From positions 177,913 through 207,418 of the forward strand of contig NW_008246111.1 of assembly GCF_000281045.1 (NCBI RefSeq): a stretch of DNA of 29,506 nt. The letters are read 5' to 3'. The notes beneath the pieces were generated by a model that searched no databases, was not told the DNA's origin, and worked only from the letters and a program-made list of their open reading frames with translations. This DNA comes from Saprolegnia diclina VS20 (lineage: Eukaryota > Oomycota > Saprolegniomycetes > Saprolegniales > Saprolegniaceae). Below, piece by piece: positions 1-8,684 of the stretch (position 1 is its first letter; each line of letters starts with the position of its first letter). Position numbers and translations under genes: made by a program.

Positions 1-121
1 GACGATCCAGGCCGACGACTCGCTCGTGTGGTGCAACTACCTCGGCGGCAACGACAAGCCGATTCCGCGACCGCTCATCGACCAAGAGACGCTCATGAAG
101 AAGCTCGTGTCGGCCTATTGA
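1..121 (+). CDS. 3' end of an unidentified gene
   Basis: An open frame enters from the left edge, with its first full codon at position 2, and stops with TGA at 119-121. The 39 visible residues end in KKLVSAY. Codons are strongly C/G-ending (gac, ctc, ggc, aac), as in the confirmed genes of this window, so it is very likely the last exon of a real gene. There is no recognisable domain in such a short piece. The next gene on the same strand begins 173 bases downstream. Confidence 0.6.
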   Translation, partial: TIQADDSLVWCNYLGGNDKPIPRPLIDQETLMKKLVSAY

Positions 122-276
122 TTGTTTCGTGTACAAATAATAGTGTGTTCATTGTACTAGTATTTCTACCACGCCGAAATGACGGCCACCAATCAGGTGG
201 ATGCATATACGTCACGCCATCGTTTCGGTCGTATCCGGATAGGTTTCGCGCCACGGTTCTCTATCTTTGTCACAAG

Positions 277-284
277 TCATTCGG
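277..284 (+). promoter_or_regulatory. Initiator-like TCATTCGG before permease 1
   Basis: TCATTCGG lies 10 bases before the chosen ATG at 294. It fits the pyrimidine-TCA-N-T-pyrimidine-rich initiator (Inr) class known from oomycete core promoters. TCATTTGG or TCATTCGC occurs in the same place before three other genes here (ATGs at 4121 minus, 24649 and 26202). The transcription start itself is not visible. Confidence 0.35.
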
Positions 285-293
285 AAACCCACC

Positions 294-2030
294 ATGCTGG
301 CCTCGATCAAAGGCGCGACAGGCCAAGTGATCAAGGTCCACCCGCAGCCAACGACAGGCCAAGTGATCAAGGTCCAATCGCCGCCGACGGCCGAGCAAGC
401 CCACCCCGAGGCCCCCAACGCCATCACGTGCAAGGTCAACGACGTGGCGGTGGCCGAAGTCGCACCGCGCGACTGCGCAACTGCCTTGCATGTCTGCTGT
501 CACGGCCTTGTGAGCGTCATGGCCGGGCAGTACTATGGGTGGAACGCCGCCTTGGCGACGGGCTTTGTGCCCTATGTCGCGTCGCAGCTCGTCATGAGTG
601 TCACGTACGTCATCTACATGTCGTGCGCGGCTGAAATATGCGGCAAAATCGCCTTCTCGGGCGGCACGTACGGCTTGTCGCGGGTCACCTTGGGGTACTA
701 TTGCGGCTACATGGTCGGGTTCCTTGAGCTCCTCGAGTACACAGCGTCAACCGCCGTCTCGGTCCTCTTTATTGGCGAGCTTTTCACGAGCGACCTCGGC
801 TGGGACAAGCGCTTCGAGCCGTTGATCTGGCTCGCTTGCTATGCATCGTTCGTGGCATTTTACTCGCTTCCGGGACGCATCATGTGGAACGCTTCGATAG
901 GCTTTGCACTGCTGTGCTATGCCCCGGCCGTGCTCTACATTTTTGGGAGCCTCAAATTCGCCAACCTCCGTCAATTTGGCTATTTGTTGGACCCGGTCGA
1001 CAACACGACGCATGTCTGGGCCTCGGGAGATATCTCAAGTGCATATTTTGCATGGCTGCCGTACACAACATGGGCATTTGCCGGCATCGAGTGTCTCTCG
1101 CTCGTGACCGATATGACGGTGCAGCCAAAGACGACGATTCCGCGCGGTATCCTTGGCGCCGTCGCCCTCCTCTTTCTCTCAAACGTCGGCATGGTGTGCC
1201 TTGTGCCATCGCTGCCCCCAGGAATTGCGGCCGCGACGACGGTCATGTATCCGCTCAACAACGGTCTCGCGATGGCGTACGGCATTTCTGAAGGCGTTGG
1301 CACGTGGCTGCTCTTGCCCGCGCACATGGGCATGGCTGCTGGGTTTGTCTTGCCATGTGGGCGATTGATTCAAGCGCTGGCCGACTCGACGCTGCTACCG
1401 CCATGGCTCGGGCTCAAGAATTTGGGGCACCGCGGACTGACGCGCGCCATGATCCTCTCGTGTGGCTTTGGCTACGTTCTCTGCATTTTGAGCTACTTTA
1501 GCCAGGACTTTTGCAGCGCACTCCAAAATATGTTTCTTCTCGTTGGCTCGTTGTGCTATGGCGCCCAGCTGCTCGGGTTCATCTTGCTACGGACAACGTA
1601 CAAGGCCGAAAGCAACGGGTTCAAAGCCCCGTTTGGCTTGACCGGCGCCGTCTTTGCCATGGTCGTTTACAGTCTGCTAGCAATCTCGATCATTGGTGGG
1701 TTTCAAAATGATCATGGCACGGCGGGGCTCGCCGCGCTCGGGTACTGCCTCTTGCTGACGGGGTACTACTACTATGCGTGCAAGGACCGGCAGACCATCT
1801 CGAAAGACGAATATGCCTCGATTTTCCGCTTTACCATCATTAAATTCAACAATCTCAAACGAAAAGCCGCGCGACGCGTCCAGCGCAAGCCCCGTTTCTG
1901 GCACAAAGTCGTGTCAATGCTACGGTCGTCGACGCTCCTCTCGACCAATCGCGTGAGCTACATCAACGTTGGCGTGCGCCAAGGGAGCGCACCACGTCGC
2001 CCGGCACCGCCCTACCCCGCAACACGATAG
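294..2030 (+). CDS. APC-superfamily amino acid/amine permease, paralogue 1
   Basis: Intronless gene for 578 residues, a multi-pass transporter with about 12 hydrophobic helices. After a hydrophilic N-terminus, residues around 75-150 carry the APC core pattern: GQYYGWN in helix 1, and FSGGTYGLSRVTLGYYCGY followed by LELLEY, which resembles the loop of ethanolamine/amino-acid permeases (GG-Y-R-LG-G--E). A later YPLNNG motif and a basic cytosolic tail (KDRQTISKDEYASIFRFTI) are shared with the neighbour at 2436-4121. The likely role is proton-coupled uptake of an amino acid or amine across the plasma or vacuolar membrane; the substrate cannot be told. I chose ATG 294 (context accATGc) because the frame's upstream extension has only a TTG. 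The N-terminus has a 12-residue tandem repeat (GQVIKV). The family call is from motif memory, not a search. Confidence 0.8.
   Translation: MLASIKGATGQVIKVHPQPTTGQVIKVQSPPTAEQAHPEAPNAITCKVNDVAVAEVAPRDCATALHVCCHGLVSVMAGQYYGWNAALATGFVPYVASQLVMSVTYVIYMSCAAEICGKIAFSGGTYGLSRVTLGYYCGYMVGFLELLEYTASTAVSVLFIGELFTSDLGWDKRFEPLIWLACYASFVAFYSLPGRIMWNASIGFALLCYAPAVLYIFGSLKFANLRQFGYLLDPVDNTTHVWASGDISSAYFAWLPYTTWAFAGIECLSLVTDMTVQPKTTIPRGILGAVALLFLSNVGMVCLVPSLPPGIAAATTVMYPLNNGLAMAYGISEGVGTWLLLPAHMGMAAGFVLPCGRLIQALADSTLLPPWLGLKNLGHRGLTRAMILSCGFGYVLCILSYFSQDFCSALQNMFLLVGSLCYGAQLLGFILLRTTYKAESNGFKAPFGLTGAVFAMVVYSLLAISIIGGFQNDHGTAGLAALGYCLLLTGYYYYACKDRQTISKDEYASIFRFTIIKFNNLKRKAARRVQRKPRFWHKVVSMLRSSTLLSTNRVSYINVGVRQGSAPRRPAPPYPATR
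316..376 (+). repeat. 36-base in-frame tandem repeat in permease N-terminus
   Basis: A 25-base string starting cgacaggccaag occurs at 316-340 and again at 352-376, a period of 36 bases (12 codons). It encodes two copies of TGQVIKV separated by a proline-rich spacer. The paralogue at 2436-4121 lacks it, so it is a recent in-frame expansion in the cytosolic N-terminus. Confidence 0.85.
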
Positions 2031-2435
2031 TCCGATACCTCAGGTTGCGTATTTGTGTAGTATCTTTGTATAGCACCACAATGAGATCTCTATTAGACTC
2101 ACTTTAACAATAAGATCTCTATCGTATATGCAGTGTTTTGTGGTCGACTAGTACGTGACACGAGGCACACGGCGATGACGCGCGTGCATCATCGCCGAGG
2201 TTGTCGGCATCGAAATGCACACGCAATGTCGATCTTTGCGGCTTGGGGCCCTTCTGCCAGTGGCTACTTTGCTTGAAAACACCACGCCAGTCGTTGCAAA
2301 GGGTACCGAGACAGGCTCGTCGGAACCCGGGGTAGGGTAGGGGTAGGGTATCAAATACCAAAAAAATGCAAAAATGATATTGTTTATCGCGAATCGGTCG
2401 CTTGTGATTGGTAAACGCATGCAAGAGAGACGTTG
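2031..2435. other. Intergenic tail-to-tail spacer
   Basis: This stretch lies between the stops of the two convergent permease genes. It contains a repeated 10-mer agatctctat (2084-2093 and 2113-2122), an AT-richer stretch after 2350, and the G-rich run listed separately. Reading frames crossing it are shadows of the permease at 2436. I see no gene in it. Confidence 0.6.
2329..2348 (+). other. G-quadruplex-type motif
   Basis: Four runs of three or four G (GGGG, GGG, GGGG, GGG) are each separated by TA. This meets the usual G3+N1-7 definition of a G-quadruplex sequence on the plus strand. It lies about 90 bases past the stop of the minus-strand permease, so it would be on the non-template side of that gene's 3' region. 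It resembles, but is not, the oomycete telomere unit TTTAGGG. Confidence 0.6.
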
Positions 2436-4121
2436 TCATTTCGGTGCGATCGACATCCGACGGGGTTGGCTCAACCGCGAGCCGCGGTTGACGCCGACGT
2501 CGACGTAGCTCACGCGGTTGCTCGAGCTGAGCGTCGAATTCGACTGCAGTAGTGAAATGACTTTTGTCCACTGTGACGACTTGCGCTGATTCTGGCGCGT
2601 CATGCGTCGCTTCATGTTGTTGAACTTGATGATGGTAAACCGAAAAATCGACGCGTACTCGTCCTTCGAGACTGTCTGCCGGTCCTTGCACGCCACGTAA
2701 TAGTAAAGCGATATGACGACAACATAGGCCAGGTACGTAAGCGCCGCAACACCGTCGTCGTCTTGAAATGCCCCGAGAATCGAAATCGCCAGGATCCCAA
2801 AGCTCCCGATCGCGAGCACGGCGCTGCCTATGCCAAAGGGCGATCGATACCCGTGGCACTCGGCCTTGTACGACGTCCGCAGCAGGATAAAGCCAACGAG
2901 CTGCGCTGCATAACAGCCGCACGCTGCGAGCATCGCGAGGTGGGGCAAGGCTTTGGCGAAGACTTGAAAAAAATAGCTCAAGACGCAGAGGACGTAGCCA
3001 AACATAGAGGCGATCGTCACCGCCTTCCACCGCCCTGTGTACGCTGCGCTCTTGAGACCGAGCCATGGCGGCAACAGCGACGAGTCAGCGAGCGCTTGCA
3101 CGAGCCGGCCGCTCGGACGAAGAAACCCCAGCGCAGCACCCACATGCGCGGGAAAGACGAGCCACGCACTCGACGACGCCGAGAGGTCGTACGCCAACCG
3201 GAAACCATTAGTGAGCGGATACGCGGCCGTCGCAGCGCTGGCAATACCAGGCGGCAGCGACGGCACGAGGCAGACGATCGCAAAATTTGATACAAAGAGG
3301 ACGCCGATGCAGTAGAGCATACCCCGGGGCACTGTCACCTTGGGTGAATTGGTCATATCGGTCACGAGCGAGAGACACTCGACGCCGGCATATGCCCACG
3401 TCGTGTACGGTAGCCACGCGAGGTACGCACTCACGATCGTACCCGATGCCCAGACGCGCTGCATCCGGTCTTGCGCGTCCGCGTAAGCCCCAAATTTTTC
3501 GAGATTTGCAAGTTGGATCGTACCGCCAATGAAGAGGACCGAGGGCAGCAGACTCAGTACCGCCAAGACGACGACCAAGGGCCACAAGAAGCGACCGGGC
3601 AGCGCCACGCAGCCAATGCAGACAGAGTACACAAACAGCCATGCCAACAGCGCCCACTCGGCGCTCAAATCAAGCGTAAACGTCAGAAAGCGTCCTAGGT
3701 ACACGATCGAGACGCTCGATGCCGCAATGTACTCGAGGAGCTCGAGGCAGCCGACCATATACCCCACATAGTACCCCAAGGTGACCCGCGACAAGCCGTA
3801 GACGCCACCCGAGAAGGCGATTTTGCCACACACCTCGGCTGCGCACGAGACGTAGACGACGTACGTGAGCGCCATGACGAGCTGCGAGACTGCAAATGGT
3901 GCAAAGCCCGTCGTGAAGGCGACGTTCCAGCCATAGTACTGCCCGCTGAGGACCGTGAGGAGCCCGAGGCAGCAGACGTGGAGTGTGTTGGCGCGGTCGC
4001 GCGGGGCGACGGTCGCCGCGGCCACGTCATCGACGCGCGTTGCGAGTCGAATGGGCTTGGGCACCTCGGTTGAAGCCTTGGCAGCTTCCGCCGGCCGCAC
4101 TTGAATGGCAAGGCCCCCCAT
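2436..4121 (-). CDS. APC-superfamily amino acid/amine permease, paralogue 2
   Basis: Intronless 561-residue paralogue of the gene at 294-2030, in inverted tail-to-tail orientation. It keeps the same order of motifs: GQYYGWN, FSGGVYGLSRVTLGYYVGY, LELLEY, PYTTWAYAGVECLSLVTDMT, the YPLTNG loop, and the tail CKDRQTVSKDEYASIFRFTI followed by a basic, serine-rich C-terminus ending NRVSYVDVGV. About 12 membrane helices are expected. I chose the start at 4121 (context aacATGg); the upstream in-frame extension begins only with TTG. TCATTTGG lies 27 bases upstream and an AT-rich stretch and hairpin lie 50-95 bases upstream. Function is inferred as in paralogue 1: secondary uptake of amino acids or amines, substrate unknown. 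Confidence 0.8.
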   Translation of the reverse strand: MGGLAIQVRPAEAAKASTEVPKPIRLATRVDDVAAATVAPRDRANTLHVCCLGLLTVLSGQYYGWNVAFTTGFAPFAVSQLVMALTYVVYVSCAAEVCGKIAFSGGVYGLSRVTLGYYVGYMVGCLELLEYIAASSVSIVYLGRFLTFTLDLSAEWALLAWLFVYSVCIGCVALPGRFLWPLVVVLAVLSLLPSVLFIGGTIQLANLEKFGAYADAQDRMQRVWASGTIVSAYLAWLPYTTWAYAGVECLSLVTDMTNSPKVTVPRGMLYCIGVLFVSNFAIVCLVPSLPPGIASAATAAYPLTNGFRLAYDLSASSSAWLVFPAHVGAALGFLRPSGRLVQALADSSLLPPWLGLKSAAYTGRWKAVTIASMFGYVLCVLSYFFQVFAKALPHLAMLAACGCYAAQLVGFILLRTSYKAECHGYRSPFGIGSAVLAIGSFGILAISILGAFQDDDGVAALTYLAYVVVISLYYYVACKDRQTVSKDEYASIFRFTIIKFNNMKRRMTRQNQRKSSQWTKVISLLQSNSTLSSSNRVSYVDVGVNRGSRLSQPRRMSIAPK

Positions 4122-4147
4122 GTTGGGCTCGTGCACGAACGAAAGCG

Positions 4148-4155
4148 CCAAATGA
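4148..4155 (-). promoter_or_regulatory. Initiator-like TCATTTGG before permease 2
   Basis: On the minus strand TCATTTGG followed by CGC sits 27 bases before ATG 4121. It matches the oomycete Inr class and the element before RPS5 (24599) almost exactly. Confidence 0.4.
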
Positions 4156-4190
4156 CCTTGCCAACAATGTATATATATTTCTATATGGGA

Positions 4191-4214
4191 CTATTCTTGG
4201 CCAACCAAGAATAG
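4191..4214. repeat. Perfect 10-bp hairpin
   Basis: ctattcttgg at 4191-4200 is the exact reverse complement of ccaagaatag at 4205-4214, with a 4-base loop ccaa. It lies 70 bases upstream of the minus-strand permease start, next to an AT-rich track (4168-4189). It may be a regulatory site or a remnant of a small element. Confidence 0.6.
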
Positions 4215-4382
4215 GGCTACGATCTTGCTTGATCGTCGTACGTTGTTGCGACAACAAGCTGCAAGGACGTCCTGCTCCATGAACTCGCCGGGTGCTGCGA
4301 ACGCCGTTCTTACCTCGCGCAAGAGGACACCGAGGAGCCACGGCTGCGGATGTTATAAAGAACGGGGCGGAACCATGGTAAG

Positions 4383-4443
4383 AGCGAAATGGCCGGCATT
4401 AGTCGCCAAGTAGTACTTAGCGACTGATGGCGGCCATTTCGCT
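4383..4443. repeat. 61-bp imperfect palindrome
   Basis: Arms of 30 bases (4383-4412 and 4414-4443) pair around a single central G with three mismatches; the arms start agcgaaatggcc. It could extrude as a cruciform or fold as an RNA hairpin. It is immediately followed, one base later, by a second unrelated palindrome. Both have AAGTA/TACTT at their centres. Confidence 0.75.
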
Positions 4444-4444
4444 T

Positions 4445-4487
4445 CGCCTCAACCGTTGAAGTACTTAGTACTTCAACGGTTGAGGCG
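4445..4487. repeat. 43-bp perfect palindrome
   Basis: Arms of 21 bases (4445-4465 and 4467-4487) are exact reverse complements around one central T; the arm starts cgcctcaaccg. With the neighbouring 61-bp palindrome it makes a 105-base block that is almost entirely self-complementary. No open reading frame uses it convincingly. Confidence 0.8.
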
Positions 4488-4797
4488 CACGTTGGTATCA
4501 AGGCCGTAGTGCTCCGTGGAGACTCGTACTTGATCATAGACTGTGGCTTGAGATTGTCATGGATGACTCTGTTATAATAATTCTGGTTAGCGCAACTGGG
4601 TTTCTAGTTGAGTGTCGTCCTTTTGTACTCGGCAGGATCACCCCAGAACCTCGCTGCATGCAGTTGAAGTGGCGTGTCGCAGACGCCGTGGCAGGAGATT
4701 CGGCCTTGTCCGATTTTAATCCATAAAAGTCCTATTTAGATCCTACAACAAGGACATCGCCGCATCTCGACATGACCAGTGGCCGATTTGGCGCAGC
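4488..4797. other. Upstream region of carrier-like gene
   Basis: No gene is seen here. The stretch holds AT-richer sequence (ataataattctgg near 4573) and the presumed promoter of the gene starting at 4798; cgatttggcgcagc stands directly before that ATG. 4215-4382, before the palindromes, likewise shows only short frames without support. Confidence 0.4.
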
Positions 4798-5960
4798 ATG
4801 GCCGGCGTCGCGATCGAGATGGAGACGGACGAGAGCAGCACGTCGTCGGACGCGGCCGTCGGCGGCGCCATGCGCAGCGGCCTGCGCTCGATGGTCATGC
4901 GGCTGCGCTTGCAGAACCCGATCGTCGGTTCGTTCCCGCGGACCGTGCCCGTCAAGGCCGTCGCATCGGCGTCCGACAACCTCAGGTAGACAACCGCAGC
5001 ACGAATTATGGCATCGGATGCTACGATGTAGCTTGCTCATGGACGTGACGGGGTACGTCAAGGAGGCGAAAGAGCAGCTGGACCAGCACCGATCGCCGCA
5101 GGCCAAGGTCGCGACGCTCACCAAGTGGGCCATGTGGACGTGGGTGCCCAACCTCGTGCGCTCGAGTCTTCTCGGCAGTGCGACGTGGGCGAGCTACGAG
5201 CTCACGACGAATGCGCTGACGCCATCGCAGACGCCGCAGGTACGCGCCCGATTCGACTCGAAACAACCAGATCCTCATCGATGATCGTAGAACGTGGTGG
5301 CCTGCACCTTTGGCGTTGCGCTTGTCGCTGGCGGCGTCGCCGGCGCGCTGCACGGCTCGCTCTGGACAGCGACCGAAGAGCTCTTGGTGCGCATCAAGCA
5401 GACCGCGTCCGGCTACAGCCTGCGGGGCGTGCTGCTCAGCCACACGACAACGCATGTGGCCATGTTTAGTTCGTACGAAGCCACCAAAGCCACGCTGCTC
5501 GAGTCGGTCGTTCCCAGCGAGCACAAAGAAGTACGTCATGTAGCGATATATCCCACGCTAACGCTATGCTAGGATCGTTCGGCGGTAAACCGATGCAATG
5601 ACGGCCACCGCGCCTCAATTTCCTGTAGGTGGTGACGGGTGCTTGCATCGTCGCGGCGGCGGCGACCTCCGGTCTTGTCGGTGAAGTCGTGACGCACTAC
5701 ATTGCGCCGTTCGAGCAAGCCCCCTTGTACGTACCTATGCAGTTGCTCGAGAGCATCACAGTATGTCGAATGGACTAGTCGGGCCAGTGTCAAGGAAGCG
5801 GCAGCACTCGCACGGCCAACGCTACGGGGCATGGCGCCGTCTGCCTTCTCGACGCTGCTTGGTACAGAACCCTGCAGCGTTCGCTGGTGGACAGATGTCT
5901 CTTCTAGGCTGGCTCGCCTACGAGTTTGCCAAAGACATGGTCGACGACGCCTCCGGATGA
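4798..5960 (+). CDS. Mitochondrial-carrier-like (SLC25-type) protein, degenerate
   Basis: Model of seven exons: 4798-4985, 5032-5239, 5291-5530, 5573-5584, 5629-5726, 5779-5861 and 5908-5960. They sum to 882 bases, or 293 residues, with every GT-AG junction keeping frame. Introns are 42-52 bases and exon 4 is only 12 bases. The protein has three similar units, each ending in a carrier-type even helix: VPNLVRSSLLGSATWASYE, YSLRGVLLSHTTTHVAMFSSYE and PTLRGMAPSAFSTLLGWLAYE. Odd helices are glycine-rich (VAGGVAGALHGS). The PX[D/E]XX[K/R] signatures are poorly kept (for example FPRTVPVK), so this is a divergent member of the carrier superfamily or a non-transporting relative. It is probably in the inner mitochondrial or another organelle membrane. 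The substrate is unknown. An upstream ATG at 4772 in another frame gives an arginine-rich shadow and was not used. Confidence 0.65.
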
Positions 5961-6620
5961 TGCTCGTCAGCTTGTCGAGCAACCGTCGTAGGGGTAGGGT
6001 CCATACAGTGCACGATAGAGACAAATAGAGGATCCCTTGGGTGTCCACAAGTCCCACCACCGACGAAGCATCCGTGGACACACTGTACGTTCCCACGAGT
6101 AAGCTGATGCAACGTGCTAGCAAGGGCCCACAGACCGGTTGTTGGCCCTTGACGCTACGCCCCGAAGTCAGGAGCGCGATGGCCGGACTGCCTTTGCACA
6201 AAGCACATGAGGCGCCGTCCGCGCTATGACAGCAGCTTGAACAGTACCGTCATAATGGCTGGCACTGGTGCAGGAGCAAACGTCCGGCTGCAGGCTGGAC
6301 AGTTGCATGAGATGATCGCACTAGTTGAGGTGGGCGAGATGTTCGTGAAGAGGCGCCGGTGACTAGCCCAAGAATGAGTGGCAAGGCTGCGTCTACAGCC
6401 CTGGTCCAGTCCAGTCGCCTCTCGCCAACGCTGTTGCATGAAGGAGATGCGATGCTACTGCGCCGGCTCCTCCAAAGGAAGAAGCAAAAGGTATTATTTC
6501 TTGGGTCCATCATAGGACGCACCGACTAGACACAATTTGACATATCGACTAAGGCACACGTGTAGTATATATAGTTGTATTTATCCAATCTCAAGTTTGC
6601 GAGCGCAACGTTTGGTGTGT
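5961..6620. other. Spacer with unresolved short frames
   Basis: This lies between the carrier-like gene and the 3' end of NOP56. It contains two GGGGTAGGG-like G runs near 5992 and several short frames. The best are a 51-residue plus-strand frame (ATG 6374 to stop 6529, ending SIIGRTD) and a frame from ATG 6255 (MAGTGAGANVRLQAG). I could not join them into a consistent spliced gene. A small gene is possible but unproven. Confidence 0.3.
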
Positions 6621-8124
6621 TTAGTCCTTGTTCTTCTTCTTCTTCTTCTTCTTCTTGTCCGACTCGACGACGACTTCTTCCTCTTCGACCTCGACGTCCT
6701 CCTTCTTGGCCTTCTTCGACTTCTTGGACGACTTGTCTTCGCTCTTGCGCTTCTTCTCCTTCTTGAGCGGCGCGGCGGCCGCCTGCTTGAGCGCGTCGGC
6801 GACACCCTGCATGACATCGAGGTTCTTGCGCGGCGCCGCGCCCGACTCGTAGAACGCAAGGCGCTCTTCGACCTGCTCCTTCATCTGGTCGCCGTACTTG
6901 GTCGTCGGCTCGTCAATGAACGAGTCGATACGCGACGCAATCGCGCACTTGTTGGCGAGGTAGCGCGAGATGCGGCCCTTGTTCTTCGAAGCCGCGCGGC
7001 CGATGAAGCTCGAGTGGAAGAGGAGACCGTACTTGGGCGTGTTGCCACGGGTCTTGAGCGCACGGAAGAGCGCCTTCTCAGCACCGAGAATCTGCACCGT
7101 CGACGCCGGGCACTTGGCGAGGTTCGTGAGCGAGCCGGCGTGCGAGATGAGGCGGGCACCGACCGTCTCGCCGATGAGCGCGGCAAGGTTGGGCGCGACC
7201 ACGCTCATCTTGGAGACGAGGTAGCCATGGAGCTGGCGGCGGTACTCGGCGAGCTTGATGAGGCGCGTCGTGAACGCATCGACGTTGATCATGTCGATCT
7301 CCGACATGTCCATGCCCATGGATGTGCGGGCGGCGTGGACGATCTGCGTCGCCTTGTCCTCGTCCATCGTGATGGCGGCGAGCGCCTCGACCGAGTCGTC
7401 CGAGAGCGTGTTGCGGTTCTTGATGAACGACGCGCAGCGGGCGTAGACGTAGTTGTCGTTGACGATCTTGACAAGCTCGGGGAAGTGCCACGAGTACCAC
7501 TCGCGCACGCGCATCGCAAACGTGTTGACGTCCTTGTCCATCTGGTCGAGGAGCGCGATCGCTTGGATGATCATGTTGTCGGCGCGGTTGACGTTGAACT
7601 TGACCTTGGCACGCGAGTACGAGTGGCCGAGACCGAGCTGCGCCTTGGCGAGGTTGCCGTTGTCAAGCTCCTTGATAAACTTGGCGAAGTGGAGGCGCAC
7701 GCCACGGAGCACCTCGAGCGACGTCTCGTTCGTGTTGCAAGGAATCTTGAGCGCATCCGTGAGCGACTGCGCGAGGCCCTTGTCGGTCAAACCGAGCGTG
7801 TACTTGGCCTTCTTGGACGAGCTCGGGAGGTTCATCTCGAGGAACGCCTTGAGGTCGTCGGTCACGAGGCCTTCCGAGATCGCGTTGATGTTCTCGAGCG
7901 CCGACTCGGCCGACGTGAACGGCGAGAACGCCTTGAGCTTGACGGCCGCGCCAAACTTGGCGAGGTCCTGGACGCCCTTCTGGACCTGGTCCAAGAGCTG
8001 GCCAATCTGCTCGGCCTCGACGACTTCAAAGAGAGCGTAGCCCGAAGCGGACTCGAAAAGCACGAATTGCTGCGACTACGGACACAATAAGACCGCTAAG
8101 ATTTCGGCGATCCGGACGCACCAT
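6621..8124 (-). CDS. NOP56: Nucleolar protein 56, box C/D snoRNP core
   Basis: Two-exon model: ATG alone at 8124-8122, a 52-base intron (8121-8070, gtgcgt...gcag), then 8069-6621; 483 residues starting [19 protein letters not shown]56 pairs with fibrillarin, NOP58 and SNU13 to guide 2'-O-methylation of rRNA in the nucleolus. Visible are the N-terminal fibrillarin-binding region, the coiled-coil region with [17 protein letters not shown] and the strongly conserved Nop domain ([57 protein letters not shown]). The tail is lysine and acidic rich. The long frame has no ATG at its start (GTG at 8063), which forces the short first exon. A second acceptor 6 bases earlier (cgtag) would add Ser-Gln in frame. 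The human protein is longer only in the tail. Confidence 0.95.
6630..6656 (-). repeat. Trinucleotide tract coding poly-lysine
   Basis: About nine copies of ttc on the plus strand (aag on the coding strand) encode the run of lysines just before the NOP56 stop. It is a simple repeat likely to vary in length. Confidence 0.85.
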
Positions 8125-8167
8125 GTTGAGATTGCACTTCAAAACTACCAGTGAAATCTAAGGCGCA

Positions 8168-8684
8168 ATGGCCCAAAATGGTTGGCTGGCCACCAGCAAG
8201 CTCTCGCCTCCAGACAAAAACGTACGGCGCTCTCAAGTGCGATGCGCACTTTACCGGGATTCGCCGTGGCACATGCCATTTGTAAGCGCACATGGTGGGT
8301 GGACGCACTGCAGTACAAGTCGGTCGAGAGAGGTAAGACGTTTCCAGTAGCGTGCCATGCGAGCCGGCGGACGATCGTGGACGAGCACGAGGTGTGAACG
8401 ACCACCAAAGGAGGTTTCGTGTGGCATATGCCGATTTTAACAGGCGCGCGACCATTGGATGGGTCAGTAGCGTGTTGTACGGCGAGCAGAACGACGTCAA
8501 GGACCTACAAAGAGTAGTGTTTGGGAAGAGCACATTGGCTAGACATGGAGCGAGATGGAGGTAAGGTTCGTTCTCGTAGGTAGTGATGTGGGTATCGGCC
8601 AAGATCGTGCCTCTCTAGGATCCAAATTCGGCAGCGGACTTTAGCGAATCGCACTTGAGCGAGCCTTCGGCTTTAATTGTTTAA
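8168..8684 (+). CDS. Orphan five-exon gene divergent from NOP56
   Basis: Model: 8168-8281, 8314-8393, 8444-8513, 8543-8560 and 8619-8684; 348 bases, 115 residues, all GT-AG and in frame. Introns are 32, 50, 29 and 58 bases. The protein starts MAQNGWLATSK, continues through YKSVERGKTFPVACHASRR and RATIGWVSSVLYGEQNDVK, and ends in an acidic/serine-rich tail (DPNSAADFSESHLSEPS). I recognise no domain; no signal peptide or membrane helix is visible, so it is probably cytosolic or nuclear. It starts 44 bases from the NOP56 ATG, so the two would share a very short divergent promoter. The 29-base intron is the weakest point; reading through it gives a different, basic C-terminus. Confidence 0.45.

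Noticed and set aside
2329-2350. Interstitial telomere repeat
   Set aside because: The unit is GGGTA/GGGGTA, not the TTTAGGG expected for oomycetes, and only four G runs are present.
2119-3066. 315-codon minus-strand frame at the end of permease 2
   Set aside because: It overlaps the permease in another frame and has the arginine-rich composition of a shadow.
6537-8090. 517-codon plus-strand frame antisense to NOP56
   Set aside because: It consists mostly of Arg, Leu, Val, Asp and Glu and mirrors the codon bias of NOP56 on the other strand; it is a typical antisense shadow with no start or domain of its own.
8096-8602. 168-codon minus-strand frame upstream of NOP56
   Set aside because: It starts at TTG, has poor codon bias, and overlaps both the NOP56 start and a better plus-strand spliced model.
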